A stretch of 33,647 nt of DNA from the NCBI GenBank assembly GCA_003225075.1, contig QIAP01000018.1, positions 1 through 33,647 of the forward strand. The letters are read 5' to 3'. Positions 17,266-25,724 of this stretch are shown here, in pieces. The first letter of the stretch is position 1. Each line of letters begins with the position of its first letter. The position numbers and the translations under genes are program-made. The DNA comes from Acidobacteriota bacterium. Lineage in GTDB: Bacteria > Acidobacteriota > Terriglobia > Terriglobales > Acidobacteriaceae. The notes beneath the pieces are model-generated. The model was not told the DNA's origin, did not search any database, and worked only from the letters and a program-made list of their open reading frames with translations.

Positions 17266-17279
17266 GGGCTGCTTTTTTT
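17249..17279 (+). terminator. Terminator-like hairpin formed across the tRNA break
   Basis: AGCAGC (17249-17254), inside the tRNA remnant, pairs with GCTGCT (17268-17273). The stem extends by a G-U and an A-U pair, encloses a 13-base loop and runs straight into seven T. This is a plausible intrinsic terminator for rightward transcription, including read-through from the receptor gene. Half of its stem comes from the tRNA D and anticodon arms. Confidence 0.5.
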
Positions 17280-17280
17280 A

Positions 17281-17722
17281 CGCCCGGTTGCATTTCAGTT
17301 ACATAGGATGCTCTTGGGATTACGCTGACGCTTCCTCGTGTCTCGCAGATTCCGTTGATTCTGCGCTGGAAAATCAGGACTGGCGAAGTTCTTGAAAGAC
17401 AATCCAGGCGCAAAAAGACGAAAGGACTGAGAATCCGAAGCAATTCATGGCTAACGAAGAGCACTACGCGACATGAGAACTCTGTCCGATGATTGTGTGA
17501 TTCGATGCGACCGGATAGAGCCAAAAATCTCACTTTCCGTCCACACCGAATGTGGCTTCATCCTGTGCAGGACGGTGAGCGCGCCTATAGCCCTCATGCT
17601 CCAAAGCACACCCAGCGAGGCATCGAAGTGCCGGTGCTTCTGTCCCCTTCTTGAAGCCCTAGCATCCGGCGGACGGGCTGCCTTCCGCCACGCCGAAGCA
17701 CGCTCTTTGATTGTAGATGTAA
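17281..17722. other. Gene-free stretch with small hairpins
   Basis: About 440 bases between the tRNA remnant and the TPR protein gene. An 88-codon open frame on the plus strand (17473-17739) shows no domain, signal or ribosome binding site and I do not accept it. Three small inverted repeats are visible: CGCAGA/TCTGCG at 17344-17365 (with two more paired bases inside), CCACA/TGTGG at 17541-17555 and GGCGGA/TCCGCC at 17668-17689. The last could serve as a weak terminator of the leftward TPR gene, but no T run follows. Nothing else recognised. Confidence 0.4.
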
Positions 17723-18739
17723 CTATTGTGGGCTGTTAAGAGCCTGTTGAATTTTATCCACCATTGACTGTGCTCCCCCCGCCATAGGACCCTTCGGGTC
17801 CAGCCTAAGATACTGTTGAAATTCTTTCAGAGCTGTTTGGGGATCGCGCTTCCTCAAGGCGATGTTACCCAGAATCACGTGCACCGGTGCCATGCCTGGC
17901 TGCAGAGCTGCGGCTTTCATGGCGTGCGGTTCCGCGTCCTGCCACCGCCCCATCGCCCAATAGGTTTTGGCCAGTTCATAGTGTCCCTGGGGAGATTCTC
18001 CGTCCAGTTTCAGTCCCTCGGTCAGGCTCTTCTCCGCGTCCGCGTAGTTCTTTTCGGAGTTTTGCAGGTTGCCGAGAGTGAATCGTGCTTCCGGTAGCCG
18101 CGGATCAATCTCTATGGCTTGATCCAATGCAGATTTCGCATCCGCCGGTTTGCTCTGCTGGATATACACCGTCGCCAGCAAGACGTAAGCATCGGGAAAA
18201 CGAGGATAAAGCTTGATGGCTTTTTTAAGGTGGTCAACGATGCTTTGCGGGTCTTTGGCCTCTTCCCAAAGTTCGCGCGCCTTGGTGAATTCCTTCCGAG
18301 CCTTATCTGGAACTGCGGCAATCCGGGCGTTAAGGCGAGCGTTAGGCCCTTCCGGAGGTACAACAGACGGCGCATTACCCGGCTTGGGCCGCAACTCGAA
18401 GTTGAGATAGTTGCTGGAAGCAACCGTCAGATCGACTGGTTGGGACATTTCCTCATAGCCGGGCAATCGGACCCGGACCACATACACGGACGAAGGAATT
18501 CCCTGAATGCCGAATTTCCCCGAGGTATCGGTCTGCGCCTGGCCAGAGTAGCCCGAATCCGCGGACTCCACCATAACCACTACGCGTTCCAGGGCACGAT
18601 GTGTCACCGCGTCACGAACAGAGCCGGTAATCGAGGTGCGAAAAGCGGGAGCGTTTTTTTGCGCCCCCACCGGAAAGCAAAACAGCCACCAGCAAATTGT
18701 TGCGACCAGAAGCAGACTAATTCGGGTGGGAGGTCTCAT
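17723..18739 (-). CDS. Secreted carboxypeptidase-regulatory-like / TPR protein
   Basis: 338 residues. A signal peptide ends near FPVGAQ (residue 26). Residues about 35-118 are a CarboxypepD_reg/Cna-B-like sandwich (SITGSVRDAVTHRALERVVV, GKFGIQGIPSSVYVVRVRLP). A linker rich in Pro/Ala leads to about five tetratricopeptide repeats (150-330), for example AYVLLATVYIQQSKPADAKS and GHYELAKTYWAMGRWQDAEP. The ATG at 18737-18739 has an excellent site (GGAGG six bases upstream). The gene follows the second TonB-dependent receptor in the same direction, across a strong terminator. Its N-terminal domain type matches those of both receptors, so an envelope role connected with them is possible, but this is inference. 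The TPR part probably mediates protein contacts in the periplasm. Confidence 0.85.
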   Translation of the reverse strand: MRPPTRISLLLVATICWWLFCFPVGAQKNAPAFRTSITGSVRDAVTHRALERVVVMVESADSGYSGQAQTDTSGKFGIQGIPSSVYVVRVRLPGYEEMSQPVDLTVASSNYLNFELRPKPGNAPSVVPPEGPNARLNARIAAVPDKARKEFTKARELWEEAKDPQSIVDHLKKAIKLYPRFPDAYVLLATVYIQQSKPADAKSALDQAIEIDPRLPEARFTLGNLQNSEKNYADAEKSLTEGLKLDGESPQGHYELAKTYWAMGRWQDAEPHAMKAAALQPGMAPVHVILGNIALRKRDPQTALKEFQQYLRLDPKGPMAGGAQSMVDKIQQALNSPQ

Positions 18740-18820
18740 AGATCCTCCGATAGCAGCACTACACCATGCAGGTCAGAAATGGTTCGCTTTCCGTTTCATT
18801 AAACAACTCAATATCCAAAC

Positions 18821-18848
18821 TAAAACGGGAGGGCACGTTCGCCCTCCC
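18821..18848 (-). terminator. Intrinsic terminator after the second TonB-dependent receptor
   Basis: Perfect 8-bp stem GGGAGGGC / GCCCTCCC with a 6-base loop, followed on the minus strand by GTTTTAG. It lies 19 bases after the receptor stop (18868). It separates the receptor from the downstream TPR gene, which must then rely on read-through or on its own promoter. Confidence 0.8.
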
Positions 18849-18867
18849 TAATCCCACAACGGAAGAT

Positions 18868-21800
18868 TCAGAACACCCACTTCACATTGAGGCGAGCGTT
18901 AAAGGGCCGCTGGAACGCCGGCGGAACGCCGATGTTGCCGTTGCCGCGCGGATGCTTGAAGTCAAAGTTCGGCGTTCCCAGTGACGCGTCGTGAAGCTGA
19001 TCGACACGAAGCTGGGTCTTCTGGTTGGCGACATTAAACAGATCAGCGCCGAAGTGCAGACTGTGCTTCTCGCTCAACTTGACCATGTATTCGGCATGAA
19101 TGTCGCCTTCGCCCAGGGTTGCCGTACGGCCCAGTGCTCCCCGCCCGCCGACCGGGATTTCGCCGCCATTCTGGTAAACCGGATGTGCCCGGAGATCATT
19201 GATCGGTGTTCCGCTTTCAATGCGGACGCCCGTTCCCAAAGTCAGATTTCTCAGGAATGAACTCGAGAAAGTGTAGCTCAGGAAGCTGTTGAAGATGTGG
19301 CGCCGGTCGGTGTTAAGAAAGCCGACCGCGAACTGATTGCCCAGCAAGTTCAATGAGCCCGGCGTGAAATCGAAGAGCGAGCTGATGCTGGGGTCGCTCT
19401 GGCCGTTGTCGTTACGGAACGCACCTTCATAGTTTCCGGCAAGAGTTGACCAACGGTAATTAGTGCGCATCTGCCAGCCCTTGCTGAAGCCCTTGCTGAT
19501 TTCCACTTCCACTGCCTTGTAAGTGCGAACCGGGGTGACAAAACCATCTGGTATGCCGTCCGAAGCAACGTTTCCAGCGGTGTCGGGATTCGTGATGCAA
19601 ACATCAGCCAGCCCTTGAGAGGTGTTATAGGGATTGAAAACCGTTCCTGCGTAAGGTTGTCCAGTCGCGGACGAAATAGGGCAACCCGGCGGGAGCCCTC
19701 CCACAGGATAGATCTGCTCGATCGGGTTAATGAAGTGATCGAGCGAGCTCGTCGGGTTCCCGATATCGAATTGTTGAGGAACACCCAGAAGCGCCGCCTC
19801 GGGTGAGACACCGGACATGTCCTCAACAATCCTGCGCAGTCGGCGTTGTTGATACCGAATACTTGTCACGATTCCGTGACGGAATTCGTGCTGCACGCCA
19901 CCAACGTACTCTTCCAGATACTGCATCTTGGTTCCTTTGTGGATGGCTTCCCCGGATTGATAGGATGTGTAAAGAAACGGCGTGAGCACGTGCTGATCAT
20001 CCAGGGCGGGCGTGATCGTTCCATCCGCGTTAGTGGCTAATTGGCAAGCACCCGGAACTGTGCAAGCCTGGCCGGAAGGATCGGTAAACGGCGGCTGGAA
20101 AAACGCGAATTCAGCATCCTCTTCGTTGCTTAACGAGCGAATCGCCAAGTCCAAAGGGATGGCATAGCTAGTACGAGCGTAATTGCCGTAGATCTTGGTT
20201 TTGCGGTCACCTAGTGGATCAATGGCGAGCCCAAAGCGCGGAGACCAGTTGTCCGTGAACGTGTAGTGCACCTGGGTTTTCTGACCGGTTAACGCATTGG
20301 TATAGTTCGAACCCTGCAGCATCTGCTGCTCCCAGCGATAGCCGGCATTAACGACGATATGCCGCCCAATCGCCCAGGAATCGCCAACGTACGCAGAGTG
20401 GTACCGGCCATAGGTATTGAAGTTCGGCGTGCTGAAAAATCCGCGATTTTGCAATAGCACAACTTCGGTCAGGCCATTGCCGGGTACATTGTTGTAGACA
20501 CCTACGCTCCCTGGGCTGAATCCCCAACTCGCGGCAGTATCCAGCTCAAACGTGTTTGCGTAGTCAACAAGCCCATGTGGGAGTCCTGAGGCATCGGCTA
20601 AACCGTTGGGAACGTTGAACCCACCGCCGGTTGCCTGCCGATTACCGCCGTAGTCGTTCCATTCGAAGCGATAGCCGATCCCGAATGTGTGCTGCCCCAG
20701 TTTGTTTACAACTTTCTGGGTGTCAAAGCTCAGGGCGTGATTATCACCAAACGTGTTCTCGTAATATCCGAGACCTTGACGGTTATAGATACCGGTCAAC
20801 GGCGTACCCAAGGTTCCAAGATTACTGCTGCCATCGCCAGACCCAGTATTGTCGAAAACCTGGAAGACGTTCGGCGAGCTGGGCGTTTCGTTCAGGTAAT
20901 TGTGCCCCCAGGAAAACGAAGCGTTAGCCAGCCAAGTCGGCGAAAGCGTGCCGTTATAGCGCAGGACCCAGTTCCGCGTTCCGTTCGACAGCTTGCTGAA
21001 GGTCGTTTTGCTGAACGTGTTCAACCAGCCGTTGGGCGAGTCGCTGGTCTCGCGGGTCGGATCGCCGAAAACTGAACTTTCAACCACATGGTTGTCGCTG
21101 AGCTTGAAAGTCAATTTAGCGGCATAGTCATAGCTGATTTGGGGGATCGTCGCGTTTCCAAGAACCGGAAATCCGCTCGCGCCGTGCAGATTCGACAACT
21201 GGTCATACAACCGGTTCCACGAGGGGTTGAAGGAACCGAAGAAGAAAAGTCGATGTTTCAGTCCGGGTACGTATCCGCCTAATTCCGCGGCAATGTCCCA
21301 CTCTCCCTGATGGATAGCGGCGCCCTGCTGATTCAGTCTGCCGAAGTTGTCGGGATTTAAGTGCTCGACTTCGAATCGCTGCGGCCCAAAATAGGCACTC
21401 ATTCCGCCATGGAATTGGTCGCTACCCGACTTGGTAACGATCTGCACCACGCCACCCGTGGTCTTGCCATACTGCGGTTCATAGCCCCCGGTCTTTACAT
21501 CCACTTCCTTAACAAAGGAAAGATTAATTCCGGTTGCCAGCGCGCCATAGCTACGCGAGAACACGCCAATACCGCCAAAGGCGCCGTCAGTGATGTTCAC
21601 ACCGTCCGCAATATATTGATTTTCCAGCCCGCTGCCTCCCGCAATGGAAGGATTCGCTGCGCCGGTCCCGCCACCCTCGTTTACTCCCGCCGCGGCATAG
21701 AACAAGCCCGTAACGTTTCGGGCCACCGGCACCTGCGAGTAAAAAGTATCGTTCAAGCTGGTCTCAAGCTTGGTAGCAGCTTCGTCCACCCCAACGGCAG

Positions 21801-22155
21801 CGGCTGTCACTTCCACCGTTTCGTTGGAACCCCCTGGTTCCAATGTCAGGCGGATGGCTGACGCCCGGTTCGCATAAAATTCCACCTGTTTGATCTCAGT
21901 CGCCTTGAAGCCGGTCTGCTCAGCTTTCACTGAATAGAAGCCCGGCGTCAAAAGGTCGAAAACAAAGCGACCCTCGGAATCGCTCATCGTGCTCCTGTTG
22001 CCAATCGGACCGGTCAAAGTAACCTTGGCTCGCGTCACCACCGCGCCCGAACTGTCGAACACGGTTCCACGCAAATTGCCTTTGACGGTCGATTCTTGTG
22101 CCAACATCCCTAAGCTGAGAAATAGAATGGTGATCGGGACAAGGAGTCTTTTCAT
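18868..22155 (-). CDS. TonB-dependent receptor with carboxypeptidase-regulatory-like N-terminus (Oar-like), second copy
   Basis: 1095 residues. The start is the ATG at 22153-22155, preceded by AGGAGG at ideal spacing; the 13 extra codons upstream are not needed. Signal peptide MKRLLVPITILFLSLGMLAQ. Residues about 22-110 form the carboxypeptidase-regulatory-like sandwich (LRGTVFDSSGAVVTRAKVTL, LLTPGFYSVKAEQTGFKATE). Plug region with NQYIADGVNITDGAFGGIG, VKEVDVKTGGYEPQYGKTTG and GVVQIVTKSGSDQFHGG. The barrel follows and ends FNARLNVKWVF, with terminal Phe. It differs from the receptor at 14137 in length and sequence, so the two are old paralogues rather than a recent duplication. Loops contain paired cysteines (GQACTVPGACQ). 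The ligand is unknown; outer-membrane uptake or surface binding is inferred from the family. Confidence 0.92.
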   Translation of the reverse strand: MKRLLVPITILFLSLGMLAQESTVKGNLRGTVFDSSGAVVTRAKVTLTGPIGNRSTMSDSEGRFVFDLLTPGFYSVKAEQTGFKATEIKQVEFYANRASAIRLTLEPGGSNETVEVTAAAVGVDEAATKLETSLNDTFYSQVPVARNVTGLFYAAAGVNEGGGTGAANPSIAGGSGLENQYIADGVNITDGAFGGIGVFSRSYGALATGINLSFVKEVDVKTGGYEPQYGKTTGGVVQIVTKSGSDQFHGGMSAYFGPQRFEVEHLNPDNFGRLNQQGAAIHQGEWDIAAELGGYVPGLKHRLFFFGSFNPSWNRLYDQLSNLHGASGFPVLGNATIPQISYDYAAKLTFKLSDNHVVESSVFGDPTRETSDSPNGWLNTFSKTTFSKLSNGTRNWVLRYNGTLSPTWLANASFSWGHNYLNETPSSPNVFQVFDNTGSGDGSSNLGTLGTPLTGIYNRQGLGYYENTFGDNHALSFDTQKVVNKLGQHTFGIGYRFEWNDYGGNRQATGGGFNVPNGLADASGLPHGLVDYANTFELDTAASWGFSPGSVGVYNNVPGNGLTEVVLLQNRGFFSTPNFNTYGRYHSAYVGDSWAIGRHIVVNAGYRWEQQMLQGSNYTNALTGQKTQVHYTFTDNWSPRFGLAIDPLGDRKTKIYGNYARTSYAIPLDLAIRSLSNEEDAEFAFFQPPFTDPSGQACTVPGACQLATNADGTITPALDDQHVLTPFLYTSYQSGEAIHKGTKMQYLEEYVGGVQHEFRHGIVTSIRYQQRRLRRIVEDMSGVSPEAALLGVPQQFDIGNPTSSLDHFINPIEQIYPVGGLPPGCPISSATGQPYAGTVFNPYNTSQGLADVCITNPDTAGNVASDGIPDGFVTPVRTYKAVEVEISKGFSKGWQMRTNYRWSTLAGNYEGAFRNDNGQSDPSISSLFDFTPGSLNLLGNQFAVGFLNTDRRHIFNSFLSYTFSSSFLRNLTLGTGVRIESGTPINDLRAHPVYQNGGEIPVGGRGALGRTATLGEGDIHAEYMVKLSEKHSLHFGADLFNVANQKTQLRVDQLHDASLGTPNFDFKHPRGNGNIGVPPAFQRPFNARLNVKWVF

Positions 22156-22421
22156 TGGTCCTCCTAGCGGAGATCGGGGGTCTCGTAGGGTCAAGGTGAA
22201 TGCCCTGATGCTTCAGCGAAGGCAGCATTCGGACGAGATCAAATACAGAACAACAGAAGACGGGAGATGTTATTTGCATTCTGTGATCCATTGTAAGACC
22301 AGCTCTGATTGTTGACGATACAGGTACTTACGTTGAGGCAGGTTACAATCTCGCGTAGCCGTGTGATCCTAATCTATGAAATTGCATAGACCGGGGGAAG
22401 GGAAGGGACACGGTACGGGAC

Positions 22422-24494
22422 CTAGGACTTCGGACCGATGCTCAATTTTCTTCCCTTTTGTTCGGCGGCTGCCGCTTTCTGCAGGTCTCCGGCTTTGCGG
22501 TAATAGTCGGCTAGGGTCAGGATCAAGGGTCCGCTGGAAGGTTTAACATCGGTGGCCGCTTGCATGACAGCAAGAGCAGTCTTTAGATCTCCGGTCCTTT
22601 CAAAACTGTCGGCGATCCGCAGAATTGTCTGTTCGTCGCTCACACTGCTGATTTCCTTTGGGGAGTAAAGCAATGTGACTTTGCCATACAGCTGCTGAGC
22701 GTAATAGAGCTCCACGAGCTTATTTCTGAATCGATCATCATTGGGGTTTTTCCTGTGTGCGTCTTCAACTTTCCTCAAAGCATTCGTTTTGTCCCCTAGC
22801 GTTAAATAGCAGAGAGCCCGCTGGAAGTCCTCAAATCCGTTGCGGGAGCTGTCAACCAGAGTGCGGTCGTAAACGTCCCAGGCGGCGATCGGTGTGGCTG
22901 ACGGATAAATGCTGAATGAAAGAAAGCCGAAAACCTTAGCCTGGCTTTCGGGATCGCGCAGCGTCATCACCAGCCGGTAATTCCCGGGCGGTAAATCGGC
23001 GGTCGCCAGGCGTTTGCCATTTATAACCGAGCCGCCTGCATCGAACTGATCCAGGGGAATTTCATCATGAATCGTTTGCGCATCGCCCGCGCCCATTCTT
23101 CCGTAAGCGTAATCCACCGCAAGCTTCTTGTCTGAATGGGCAGCCTTCACTGTGGGCAGGTCCCAAACCTGATAAAAGAAATTGAGGTTTTCACCTTGTG
23201 CCAGTTCCAGCTCCTGTCCGGCCAGAGGAGTAAACTTCACGCCCGCGCCGCTGAAAGGCAGGTCCGAGTGAGCAATCATCCGGGCCTCTGCAAAAGGCAC
23301 CAGGTTCGAGACCTGCAGGTTGTCGGGCTGAACTGCTGGAACCGTGACCTCCACCTCCCGCCGAAACGCGGTACCGCGCAGCAGGTTCGTAAGCTGGAAC
23401 TCAATTTTGTACTGGTTCGCGGGGAGGGGGAGCCAGCCTTCGACCCCAAATACCTTCTGCTTCATCTTCTCGAAGTCATCACTGTCCACATTATTTGCGA
23501 TTTTCTTTTCGTCGCTAAAAATCAGCTTTCCATCGGGTGTGTGGACCTTTACCGCAATCAGAACCGAGTAGTAATAACCTCCTTTCGAGGCCTCCCCAAC
23601 ACTGAAATCCTCGGGTTTCTTCAGGCGCAATACATAGTGCAGGTTCATGTCGCCCGCCGCATCACGCAAAGGAACGGTCAGCACGTCCAGAAATTCATCA
23701 CCAAGAACAATCCGGTGCGAGACGTCTTCGAGCAGATGGCGGCGGGTCTCGAGCGCGCGCAGTGAAACCGGATTGTTTGCCAAATCCTTGATCGTGGCCA
23801 GCATTACATCCGATTGTAGGCTTACCCTTCCGGTCTGCATATCCACCGGTTCATCAGGAATTAAACTTAAAGTCTCCCGGGCAACATCACGGCCGGCGCC
23901 GTCAGACAAAATCTTGAGCGCACTCATGCGAGTCGGCCCGACTTCGGCTGTAATCAATTTTTCCGGTCCGTCGCTCGAAGGACTATAGAGCCGGAATTCG
24001 TCGGTAGCTTCCCGCTGGTAGAAGATGACATAGAAGAACGGCGGCAGAGCAGGATTGGCATTGGAATAAAACCATACCTCCATGGGAGTGACCTTCTGCA
24101 GGCCGAGCAGGCGCTGGCGTTGCGCGGGCTCTCCCAAGGTGATGTAGATGTGGCCCATGTCAGTCCGCCAACCTTGAGTATGGGAAACCAGGCCGAAGTA
24201 CTGATTCGCATGCTCGATGCGCCGATAATGCTCAATCTTATAGACATTATCGGGCGAACCGGGCGTGGGATTGCGAACCTCCCAGAAACGCTGAATGAAC
24301 AGGTCCCGCGCGTCATCGCTGGCAAGCTGCAGGAAAGCTTCCTTTTCCTGCTTGGTGACGATGTAAGCGACGTCTTTCGTCAGCCAATCACGAAAACGCG
24401 GCGGCAGCGATTTGATGGTTTCGCTCGCCGAATTCAGAGCGCTGCTTACGACGATGGCCAAGCAGCAAATTACTCGATAACATCTTTGGCGCAT
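22422..24494 (-). CDS. GWxTD domain protein with C-terminal TPR-like repeats
   Basis: 690 residues from the ATG at 24492-24494. The frame is open further up to a GTG at 24584, but the chosen start gives a clear signal peptide (MRQRCYRVICCLAIVVSSAL). The GWxTD motif is GWRTD at residues 108-112, preceded by FWEVRNPTPGSPDNVYK, the classic N-terminal part of this family. Then come a beta-rich middle section and two or more TPR-like repeats from about 560 to the end (ALCYLTLGDKTNALRKVEDA, LTLADYYRKAGDLQKAAAAE). GWxTD proteins are common in Acidobacteriota and Bacteroidota, exported, and mostly uncharacterised. It lies 86 bases downstream of the SDR gene and probably shares its transcript. No enzyme activity should be assumed. 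Confidence 0.88.
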   Translation of the reverse strand: MRQRCYRVICCLAIVVSSALNSASETIKSLPPRFRDWLTKDVAYIVTKQEKEAFLQLASDDARDLFIQRFWEVRNPTPGSPDNVYKIEHYRRIEHANQYFGLVSHTQGWRTDMGHIYITLGEPAQRQRLLGLQKVTPMEVWFYSNANPALPPFFYVIFYQREATDEFRLYSPSSDGPEKLITAEVGPTRMSALKILSDGAGRDVARETLSLIPDEPVDMQTGRVSLQSDVMLATIKDLANNPVSLRALETRRHLLEDVSHRIVLGDEFLDVLTVPLRDAAGDMNLHYVLRLKKPEDFSVGEASKGGYYYSVLIAVKVHTPDGKLIFSDEKKIANNVDSDDFEKMKQKVFGVEGWLPLPANQYKIEFQLTNLLRGTAFRREVEVTVPAVQPDNLQVSNLVPFAEARMIAHSDLPFSGAGVKFTPLAGQELELAQGENLNFFYQVWDLPTVKAAHSDKKLAVDYAYGRMGAGDAQTIHDEIPLDQFDAGGSVINGKRLATADLPPGNYRLVMTLRDPESQAKVFGFLSFSIYPSATPIAAWDVYDRTLVDSSRNGFEDFQRALCYLTLGDKTNALRKVEDAHRKNPNDDRFRNKLVELYYAQQLYGKVTLLYSPKEISSVSDEQTILRIADSFERTGDLKTALAVMQAATDVKPSSGPLILTLADYYRKAGDLQKAAAAEQKGRKLSIGPKS

Positions 24495-24580
24495 TGCTGG
24501 GAATTCTCGCGGGACGCAGACAATCTTAGAAAAATTGCATCGTGCTTGCAAGGCGTTGTCATCGACTGGGCCGCTAGATA

Positions 24581-25609
24581 TCACGCTGTTTTCGCAAACG
24601 CGGCGTCTTCGGCTGCATAGTCGAATTGCTCCTTGTGAATACTGCTTGGCGGGTTCTGCTGCTCCCAGGCTATCGTTCGTCGTATTGCTTCATCACTTTC
24701 GACCGGCTCGCGATAACCCAGTTCCGACCGAATCCTCTCCGAGCTAGCGACTACGTGCTGCGCCGCGTTGCCGGGTAGCAACAGGTGCTTTGGCACCCGC
24801 TCCCGTGCTAGCACGACGAACCTTCCTGCCCACTTCATTTGCCCTGCTATTTTCCTTTGCCATTCAAGCTCTGGCAGAGTTGGCTCCTCACAAATGTTAT
24901 AAACGCTCCCAGCGGCACGATCTGATGTCGCAGCAATCGCGATCGCGTGCGCCACGTTCTCTACATACCCTCGTGGACCGCGCCACGCGGCGAAATCATC
25001 GGACAGCAATATGGAAGATCTGCCATCAGCAATGCGTTTCAGTAGCGGGAAAAATCTATGGAGAGGATCTTTGGGTCCGTACACCATGGGCAGCCGTAGA
25101 ACAGTCCACTGTACCTGAGGATCGCCTCTGATGGTTTCCTCCGCTGCGATCTTATCGTAGCGGTCGTCTAGCCACGAAAATACCCTTTGCATCATCTGTA
25201 CGGTTTCAGCCGGATAGAGCTGGCGCGTCGTGCGGAGCGGAGAATCCTCCCTCAGGGGCAACGGCTCCAAGGGTCCGGGCTCGACGCCGTGGAGCACGCC
25301 CCATGCGCGATAAACGTCCATACTACTAATTGCCACTAAACGCGCCGCAACATCGCGCACAGTGCGCATCAACTCCCGCGCCTGATCGCCTGAGCTCAGG
25401 ATCAAGTCCACGATGACCTCTGGCGCAAATCGGCTGAGCTCGTTTCGGTACTCCACAAACCGATTGCGGTCCCCCTGGATCTGCTCCACATCGCCAAGAC
25501 CAGCATCATGACGGCGATGAAACACGGCGACTTGATGGCCAGAATCGCGCAGCTCCCGCACAAGCGGTGAGCCGATGAATCCGTTTCCGCCAATCACCAA
25601 GATTCGCAT
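24581..25609 (-). CDS. NAD-dependent epimerase/dehydratase-like SDR protein
   Basis: 342 residues from the ATG at 25607-25609, which opens directly with the Rossmann strand and the nucleotide-binding loop MRILVIGGNGFIGSPLVREL (GGNGFIG at residues 7-13). Further family signs are LVAISSMDVYRAWG, WTVLRLPMVYGPKDPLHRFF and SVYNICEEPTLPELEW. At the place of the catalytic Tyr-x3-Lys it reads DDRYDKIAAEE: the Lys is there, but the residue four before it is Asp and the Tyr is only two before. Catalysis may therefore be altered, or the tyrosine supplied differently. The open frame to 25645 adds 12 unlikely residues. Substrate unknown; sugar-nucleotide epimerases and NAD(P)-binding atypical SDRs share this fold. 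Upstream of the GWxTD gene in the same direction. Confidence 0.8.
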   Translation of the reverse strand: MRILVIGGNGFIGSPLVRELRDSGHQVAVFHRRHDAGLGDVEQIQGDRNRFVEYRNELSRFAPEVIVDLILSSGDQARELMRTVRDVAARLVAISSMDVYRAWGVLHGVEPGPLEPLPLREDSPLRTTRQLYPAETVQMMQRVFSWLDDRYDKIAAEETIRGDPQVQWTVLRLPMVYGPKDPLHRFFPLLKRIADGRSSILLSDDFAAWRGPRGYVENVAHAIAIAATSDRAAGSVYNICEEPTLPELEWQRKIAGQMKWAGRFVVLARERVPKHLLLPGNAAQHVVASSERIRSELGYREPVESDEAIRRTIAWEQQNPPSSIHKEQFDYAAEDAAFAKTA

Positions 25610-25724
25610 AGCACTCTGGGTGAGCACTGACCCGTTGCTGAGCACTCAGTGTATCCGGGAGCATAGGTCGTAGAGTAAGTTGGTGTAATCGCGCCAACGA
25701 CTTCACTGAATCATCTCATGTCAA

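Noticed and set aside
17266-17722. Group I intron interrupting the tRNA-Arg(CCT) anticodon loop
   Set aside because: Such introns are known at this tRNA in Agrobacterium, but I find no convincing core elements (for example the GACTA segment and its partner) and no 3' exon with the T arm and acceptor strand in the following 480 bases.
18119-18802. 227-codon plus-strand open frame over the TPR gene
   Set aside because: Antisense shadow; Arg/His-rich without recognisable motifs, whereas the minus strand has a signal peptide and TPR repeats.
23136-23765. 209-codon plus-strand open frame over the GWxTD gene
   Set aside because: Antisense shadow without ribosome binding site or domain.
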